From positions 1 through 64,000 of the forward strand of contig JAHEKV010000003.1 of NCBI GenBank assembly GCA_024638165.1: DNA of 64,000 nt, given 5' to 3'. The stretch comes from Flavobacteriaceae bacterium (lineage in GTDB: Bacteria > Bacteroidota > Bacteroidia > Flavobacteriales > Flavobacteriaceae). Position numbers and translations under genes: made by a program. How positions within the stretch are numbered: the first letter of the stretch is position 1; the number at the start of each line of letters is the position of its first letter. Of the stretch, positions 59,315 through 64,000 are shown one piece after another. Below the pieces are notes generated by a model that worked only from the letters and a program-made list of their open reading frames with translations, did no database searches and was not told where the DNA came from.

Positions 59315-60327
59315 GCCTAGATTCCCTTGACACCGATTCGCTCCACGAGCATTATAGCTTTGAAGCTTCTAAAGGACAGGAGCCTTTACGCGTAGATAAG
59401 TTCCTCATGAACTTCATTGAAAACGCTACTAGGAATAAGATTCAAGCCGCGGCCAAAGAAGGAAATATCTGGGTAAATAAAAACCCTGTAAAGTCTAATT
59501 ACAAGGTCAAAGCGGGGGACAAGGTTCAGGTGATGTTTGAACATCCGCCTTATGAGAATCTGTTAGTGCCTGAAGATATTCCATTGGATATTGTTTATGA
59601 GGATGAGGTGTTACTTGTTGTGAATAAACCAGCCGGAATGGTGGTACACCCCGGTCACGGGAATTATTCAGGAACCCTGGTTAACGCCCTTCTTTATCAT
59701 TTCAAAGATTTACCGCTGAATAGCGACTCGAGGCCGGGGCTCGTTCATCGCATTGATAAAGATACCTCTGGATTATTGGTTGTAGCTAAAACCCCAGAGG
59801 CGATGACCCATTTGAGCAAACAGTTTTTTAATAAAACCTCCACTAGAGAATATATCGCCCTTGCTTGGGGGGTGTTTTCTGAAGCTTCAGGTACTATTGA
59901 AGGTCATATCGGACGAAGCTTGAAGAATCGTCTTCAAATGGATGTTTTTGAGGATGAAAGTTTCGGGAAACCGGCGATTACGCATTACCAAGTTTTAGAA
60001 GACCTGCGCTACATTAGTCTCATACAGTGTCAATTAGAAACGGGTCGAACACATCAAATTCGTGCCCATATGAAGCATATTGGACATCCACTTTTCAATG
60101 ATGAACGGTATGGAGGAGATAAAATTTTAAAAGGGACCACTTTTACGAAATACAAACAGTTTGTCGACAATTGTTTTAAGTTACTTCCTCGTCAGGCGCT
60201 TCATGCTAAGACCTTAGGATTTGAACATCCGATCACTAAAAAAGCCTTAACTTTTAACTCTGATTTACCTGAAGATTTTACGGCTTGTTTGGAAAAATGG
60301 CGAGCCTATGTCGGTGTAATAGAATAA
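59311..60327 (+). CDS. rluD: RluA/RluD family pseudouridine synthase
   Basis: A 338-residue enzyme converting uridine to pseudouridine in 23S rRNA. It has an N-terminal S4 domain (VDKFLMNFIENATRNKIQ) and the catalytic motif PGLVHRIDKDTSGLLVVAK with the catalytic Asp in HRIDKDTSG. ETGRTHQIRAHMKHIGHP is also conserved. RluD is the likeliest assignment but the position modified cannot be read from the sequence. Confidence 0.9.
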   Translation: MSLDSLDTDSLHEHYSFEASKGQEPLRVDKFLMNFIENATRNKIQAAAKEGNIWVNKNPVKSNYKVKAGDKVQVMFEHPPYENLLVPEDIPLDIVYEDEVLLVVNKPAGMVVHPGHGNYSGTLVNALLYHFKDLPLNSDSRPGLVHRIDKDTSGLLVVAKTPEAMTHLSKQFFNKTSTREYIALAWGVFSEASGTIEGHIGRSLKNRLQMDVFEDESFGKPAITHYQVLEDLRYISLIQCQLETGRTHQIRAHMKHIGHPLFNDERYGGDKILKGTTFTKYKQFVDNCFKLLPRQALHAKTLGFEHPITKKALTFNSDLPEDFTACLEKWRAYVGVIE

Positions 60328-60338
60328 AATAATTAGCT

Positions 60339-61100
60339 ATGAAAATTTTACTCTCACCAGCGAAATCTCTTGATTTTGAAACTCCGCTGGCAACCAACTA
60401 CAGAACTGAACCTCTTTTTTCTAAAGAAACTAAGAAGGTTCAGATTGCCCTTAAGAAGAAAAGTGTGAGCGATTTAGAACAATTAATGAGTTTATCAAAC
60501 GTACTTGCAACTTTGAATTTCGAACGTAATCAACACTTCAAAAGTAACCCTACTGAAGAAGAGACCAGACCTGCTCTTTTTGCCTTCGATGGCGATGTTT
60601 ATAAAGGTTTAGAAGCGCAAACTTTAAATGAGAATCAACTCGAATCTGCAAAAGATCGTATTCGAATTTTATCTGGTCTGTATGGTATGCTCAGACCCTT
60701 TGATTCGATTCAACCTTACCGTTTAGAGATGGGTACCAAAATGGAGGTAGCAGGTGTAAAGTCGCTTTATGAACACTGGCGCAAGAATCTAACCTCCTAT
60801 CTTGAAAATGAACTCTCAGAGAATGAAATAATTGTCAATCTGGCAAGTAAGGAATACAGCAAAGCTATCGATTTAAAAGCCTTTTCGGGTCGAGTGATTA
60901 GTCCTGAATTTAAAGATTACAAGGACGGAAAGTTGAAGATTATTTCCTTTTACGCAAAGCGTATGAGAGGGGTGATGGCTCGTTTTCTTCTAGAGACCCC
61001 AGATAACGAGCTTTCGGTGTTTGAGCAGTTTGAAAGTGATGGATATCGCTTCGATGCATCACAAACGACTGACCCTTTACAGCCTGTTTATACCCGCTGA
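60339..61100 (+). CDS. yaaA: Peroxide stress protein YaaA
   Basis: A 253-residue protein of the YaaA/DUF328 family, linked to tolerance of hydrogen peroxide by lowering intracellular iron damage. Family patterns are LLSPAKSLDFETP at the N-terminus, LSGLYGMLRPFDSIQPYRLEM and NLASKEYSKAID. It closes the unit PASTA-rluD-yaaA and ends one base before the small membrane protein stop on the other strand. Confidence 0.92.
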   Translation: MKILLSPAKSLDFETPLATNYRTEPLFSKETKKVQIALKKKSVSDLEQLMSLSNVLATLNFERNQHFKSNPTEEETRPALFAFDGDVYKGLEAQTLNENQLESAKDRIRILSGLYGMLRPFDSIQPYRLEMGTKMEVAGVKSLYEHWRKNLTSYLENELSENEIIVNLASKEYSKAIDLKAFSGRVISPEFKDYKDGKLKIISFYAKRMRGVMARFLLETPDNELSVFEQFESDGYRFDASQTTDPLQPVYTR

Positions 61101-61101
61101 T

Positions 61102-61326
61102 TTAATCGTTTAATTGAAATCCTGCTTTACCCCATTTTATAAGTACAATGATGAGGTAGATAAAAGGTGAGCCATGAAGTAAGGCATCAAAATAGTCCAT
61201 GGGCTGCATTCCCACGGCTCCGCCCAAGATCCATTTTACTTTACCAACAATATGCGGCTCACTACTGAATGGTAAAAGGCCTGGTATAACACAGAACAAC
61301 AAGGCGTTTAAAAGTTGCTTTTTCAT
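61102..61326 (-). CDS. Small membrane protein after trpA
   Basis: A 74-residue protein with two predicted membrane helices (LLNALLFCVIPGLLPF and SPFIYLIIVLIKWG), joined by a loop EPHIVGKVKWILGGAVGM. Similar small proteins are, from memory, sometimes annotated in flavobacteria; I do not know a function. Its start overlaps the trpA stop by four bases, so it is co-translated with the trp genes. Confidence 0.75.
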   Translation of the reverse strand: MKKQLLNALLFCVIPGLLPFSSEPHIVGKVKWILGGAVGMQPMDYFDALLHGSPFIYLIIVLIKWGKAGFQLND

Positions 61327-62093
61327 GATTTTGAACGAATACTTTGAATAAATGGGGGTATTCCTTCAATACCATCCTTTGAAAGAGCTTTGATAAATGC
61401 AGAACCAATAATGGCACCTTTAGAGTGTGAAGTGGCTTGGTGGTAACTCGAAGCGTTCGAAATACCGAAACCAACTACGGTTGGTACTTGAAGGTTCATT
61501 GCTTCAATTCTTTTGAAGTATTCCATGCTTTCTTCGGTAAAACCTTCTTGGGCACCTGTCGTACTAGAGGTACTCACCATGTAGATAAAGCTAGTGCTCG
61601 CTTGTTCAATTTGACGAATGCGCTTCTCAGAAGTCTGTGGTGTGATCAGAAAAATCATTGATAAGCCATAAGATTCGAACAAAGCTTGATACTCTCTTTC
61701 ATACACCTCAAGAGGTAGATCGGGTAAAATCACTCCATCAATCCCTATCTCAGTCGCCTTCTGTAGAAATTTTTCAACTCCGAATTGTAAAACTGGATTG
61801 AAATATCCCATCAGAATGAGCGGAATCGATAGGTGGTTTCGTACCTCTTTTAATTGTTCAAAAAGTAGCTCTGTGGTCATTCCATTCATGAGAGCCTTTG
61901 TTGAACTTTCTTGTATGGTTGGCCCATCAGCTAATGGGTCGCTGAATGGCATTCCAATTTCAATGAGATCTACCCCGACGTTTTCAAGTTCTTTTAAAAC
62001 TGGCAGTGTGTCCTTGAACTGCGGAAACCCAGCCGTTGCATAAATAGATAGAATCTTTCCTTCTGCGGATAGTCTTTCGGTCAATCGATTCAT
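61323..62093 (-). CDS. trpA: Tryptophan synthase alpha subunit
   Basis: Cleaves indoleglycerol phosphate to indole for the beta subunit. The 256-residue TIM barrel has the catalytic Glu in [20 protein letters not shown] and the Asp in SDPLADG, with YATAGFPQF at the N-terminus and [12 protein letters not shown] near the C-terminus. It overlaps trpB by four bases. Confidence 0.97.
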   Translation of the reverse strand: MNRLTERLSAEGKILSIYATAGFPQFKDTLPVLKELENVGVDLIEIGMPFSDPLADGPTIQESSTKALMNGMTTELLFEQLKEVRNHLSIPLILMGYFNPVLQFGVEKFLQKATEIGIDGVILPDLPLEVYEREYQALFESYGLSMIFLITPQTSEKRIRQIEQASTSFIYMVSTSSTTGAQEGFTEESMEYFKRIEAMNLQVPTVVGFGISNASSYHQATSHSKGAIIGSAFIKALSKDGIEGIPPFIQSIRSKS

Positions 62094-63280
62094 AGGTTGA
62101 AATAGTCAATATAGGTTTGTAGATCTTTATCGCCTCGCCCCGATAGATTAACAACGACGATTTCATCCTTTTTGAAATTGAGTTCATCAAAAATGGCAAA
62201 GGCGTGTGCTGTTTCTATCGCAGGAATAATACCTTCTAATTCTGAAAGCTTACGTCCTGCACTCATGGCATGTTCATCGGTAATTGAAATAAACTGTCCT
62301 CTTCCCGATTTGAAAAGGTGTGCATGCATTGGTCCAACCCCTGGATAGTCAAGGCCAGCAGAAATTGAATATGGTTCGGTGATTTGGCCATCATCTGTTT
62401 GCATCAGTAAGGTTTTACTGCCGTGAATGATACCCACTTTCCCTAGTGCTGAGGTTGCTGCGCTATGTCCTGAAGAAACCCCTTTTCCTGCTGCTTCGAC
62501 TGCGATGATATTGACTCTTGGATCGTCTAGATAGTGATAGTAAATACCGGCAGCGTTGCTTCCGCCTCCCACACAAGCAACTACATGATCCGGATAGTCT
62601 CTACCGTGAAGCTCATTCAGTTGCCATTTGACCTCTTCTGAAATTACCGATTGAAAACGAGCCACCATATCGGGATAGGGGTGAGGACCCACTACTGAAC
62701 CAATAATGTAATGGGTGTCAACGGGGTTGTTGATCCAATCGCGTATGGCTTCGTTAGTTGCATCTTTTAGCGTCTTACTTCCTGATGTTGCCGCTCTAAC
62801 TGTCGCACCTAGCATTTTCATTCGTGCTACATTGGGGGCTTGGCGTGCAATGTCAATTTCTCCCATGTAAACCACACATTCAATACCCATAAGTGCACAA
62901 ACTGTTGCCGTTGCTACACCGTGTTGTCCCGCTCCAGTCTCAGCGATAATTCGATTTTTCCCCAGAGCTTTGGCGAGAAGTATTTGACCAATGGTGTTAT
63001 TGACTTTATGAGCACCTGTATGGCAAAGATCTTCTCTTTTCAAGTAGATTTGAGTGTTGTACCGATCACTTAATCGCTCTGCCTTGTAGAGCGGTGTAGG
63101 TCGTCCCACGTAATCTCTTAAGAGCTGGTCAAACTCTTTTTTAAAGGACTCCCTTGAGGTAATTTCCAGATACGAATTACGTAGTTCTTCGGTATTGGGA
63201 TAGAGCATTTCTGGAATGTATGCTCCTCCAAATTCCCCGTAATAACCTTCTTTGTCTACATGATAACTTTTCATAGCCAT
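62090..63280 (-). CDS. trpB: Tryptophan synthase beta subunit
   Basis: Makes tryptophan from indole and serine with PLP. The 396-residue protein has the N-terminal [14 protein letters not shown], the PLP lysine in [13 protein letters not shown] and the phosphate-binding [15 protein letters not shown]. It is the catalytic TrpB1 type that partners with TrpA. Its start overlaps the trpF stop by ten bases. Confidence 0.98.
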   Translation of the reverse strand: MAMKSYHVDKEGYYGEFGGAYIPEMLYPNTEELRNSYLEITSRESFKKEFDQLLRDYVGRPTPLYKAERLSDRYNTQIYLKREDLCHTGAHKVNNTIGQILLAKALGKNRIIAETGAGQHGVATATVCALMGIECVVYMGEIDIARQAPNVARMKMLGATVRAATSGSKTLKDATNEAIRDWINNPVDTHYIIGSVVGPHPYPDMVARFQSVISEEVKWQLNELHGRDYPDHVVACVGGGSNAAGIYYHYLDDPRVNIIAVEAAGKGVSSGHSAATSALGKVGIIHGSKTLLMQTDDGQITEPYSISAGLDYPGVGPMHAHLFKSGRGQFISITDEHAMSAGRKLSELEGIIPAIETAHAFAIFDELNFKKDEIVVVNLSGRGDKDLQTYIDYFNL

Positions 63281-63906
63281 GCTTCGTTTTTTAGAGAAGA
63301 CACGAAGTTAGTTAGTTTTTCAACGTTCTTAACTCCAGGTAAATCTTCGAATTTACTATTAAGGTCAACCCCAACAAATTGGGGGTGATTGAGTTGTTTT
63401 TTAAAGTTTCTTATCGCATCGATATCACTAGGTCCAATACCCCCACTGAGAAGGAATGGGATAGTACCCTTATACTCGGATAATATATTCCAGTCAAACT
63501 GGATTCCGTTACCGCCAGGCAGTCTTCCTTTGGTGTCGAAAATGAATAGATCAACCATCTTTTCAAATCTATTTAAATGGACTAGGTCTTCTGTGGTAGC
63601 AACAGCTAAAGCTTTGATAATCAATATGTCGGGAAGTTTGACTTTTAACTGTTCAATGTATTTTTCATCCTCATTGGCGTGCAATTGAACCCCTTTAAGA
63701 TTAAGTTTTTTAGCGATCTTACTAACGGTCTCAATCGACTCATCAACGAAAACTCCAACCCTTTTATTATTGGTCGGTTGCAATGCGATTTGTTCAGGAT
63801 TAACATATCGTTTCGAGGGTTCCCAAAAGATATGTCCGATATAATCAATACCTAAATTATCGATGATTACGGTTTGACTCGTTATACCACAGACCTTGAT
63901 TTTCAT
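63271..63906 (-). CDS. trpF: Phosphoribosylanthranilate isomerase
   Basis: The third step of tryptophan synthesis. The 211-residue TIM barrel has the catalytic Cys7 in KVCGITS and Asp in IFDTKG, with the phosphate loops [12 protein letters not shown] and [11 protein letters not shown]. It lies between trpC and trpB. Confidence 0.96.
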   Translation of the reverse strand: MKIKVCGITSQTVIIDNLGIDYIGHIFWEPSKRYVNPEQIALQPTNNKRVGVFVDESIETVSKIAKKLNLKGVQLHANEDEKYIEQLKVKLPDILIIKALAVATTEDLVHLNRFEKMVDLFIFDTKGRLPGGNGIQFDWNILSEYKGTIPFLLSGGIGPSDIDAIRNFKKQLNHPQFVGVDLNSKFEDLPGVKNVEKLTNFVSSLKNEAWL

Positions 63907-63910
63907 GAGC

Positions 63911-64000
63911 TTATTTCAAACAATTATTCCACTTGGCTAATAATTCTTCAGGAGCCTTGTGTTTCATGATTGATTCTCCGATCAAGAAACCTTTGAAGCC
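63911..64000 (-). CDS. trpC: Indole-3-glycerol phosphate synthase, C-terminus (partial)
   Basis: The last 29 residues of a protein whose gene continues beyond the window. The sequence GFKGFLIGESIMKH matches the C-terminal phosphate-loop region of TrpC, and its position directly before trpF fits the order trpC-trpF-trpB-trpA. The stop is four bases before the trpF ATG. Confidence 0.85.
   Translation of the reverse strand, partial: GFKGFLIGESIMKHKAPEELLAKWNNCLK

Noticed and set aside
1-64000. CRISPR array, prophage, insertion sequence or attachment site
   Set aside because: I saw no regular direct repeats, transposase, integrase or phage genes; the tRNA-Arg is intact with no duplicated 3' end in view.

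Overview
This window is chromosomal DNA of a Bacteroidota bacterium, most likely from the order Flavobacteriales. The basis is a primary sigma factor without region 1.1, a lipoprotein-type BamA/TamA homologue (TamL), PorT of the type IX secretion apparatus, Na+-pumping NADH dehydrogenase (Nqr), an M1 peptidase preceded by a DUF6702-type gene, and many start sites preceded by the Bacteroidota promoter core TAnnTTTG instead of a strong Shine-Dalgarno sequence. I cannot name the genus. I see no insertion sequence, prophage, CRISPR array, rRNA or integron. Coding density is very high and no stretch longer than 300 bases lacks a gene.

Layout. 1-6020 (minus): tRNA-Arg, yqeY, ypdA, rpe, the primary sigma factor rpoD, pnp and rpsO, with clear intrinsic terminators after the tRNA, rpoD, pnp and rpsO. 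6090-16164: accD-fbaA, tamL, a TrmH-family methyltransferase, ubiE-porT, an aspartate aminotransferase, rsmG and pruA. 16238-23827 (plus): the nqrABCDEF operon behind a good promoter, then a conserved small protein and apbE, the flavinyltransferase that Nqr needs. 23808-28139 (minus): a methyltransferase, map, gpmI, an M15 peptidase and a GNAT acetyltransferase. 28183-32890 (plus): two related exported proteins, a DUF6702-type protein, a large M1 metallopeptidase and tatA. 32892-36125: an O-methyltransferase, kynureninase, a lipoprotein and clpP.

36122-39721 (minus) is a light and DNA-repair operon: flavin reductase, a 45-residue DUF2256 protein with a TTG start, CRY-DASH and an iron-sulfur (6-4)-type photolyase. 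39817-47649: a zinc-ribbon-family protein, a Nif3-like protein, lpxK, gap, lipA, an ECF sigma factor with a 65-residue cysteine-rich membrane protein, murB, an aminotransferase and a DUF1573-like protein. 47713-56638: valS, then rsfS-ftsH-LUD-cdsA-psd, birA and pyrE-SRPBCC. 56646-61326: a NUDIX hydrolase, ddl-coaD, PASTA-rluD-yaaA and a small membrane protein. 61323-64000 (minus): the end of trpC, then trpF, trpB and trpA.

Three things stand out. First, two unrelated zinc-ribbon families (AccD and the coiled-coil C4-ribbon protein) have both lost all four zinc-binding cysteines while the rest of the fold is kept. Second, every convergent gene pair either overlaps tail to tail (by 4 to 44 bases) or is separated by one base, so no intrinsic terminator fits there; all terminators found lie between genes on the same strand or follow the tRNA. 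Third, small regulatory modules recur: promoter cores set directly behind terminators, starts only a few bases after the promoter core (probably leaderless), and hairpin-rich leaders before rpsO and pnp.
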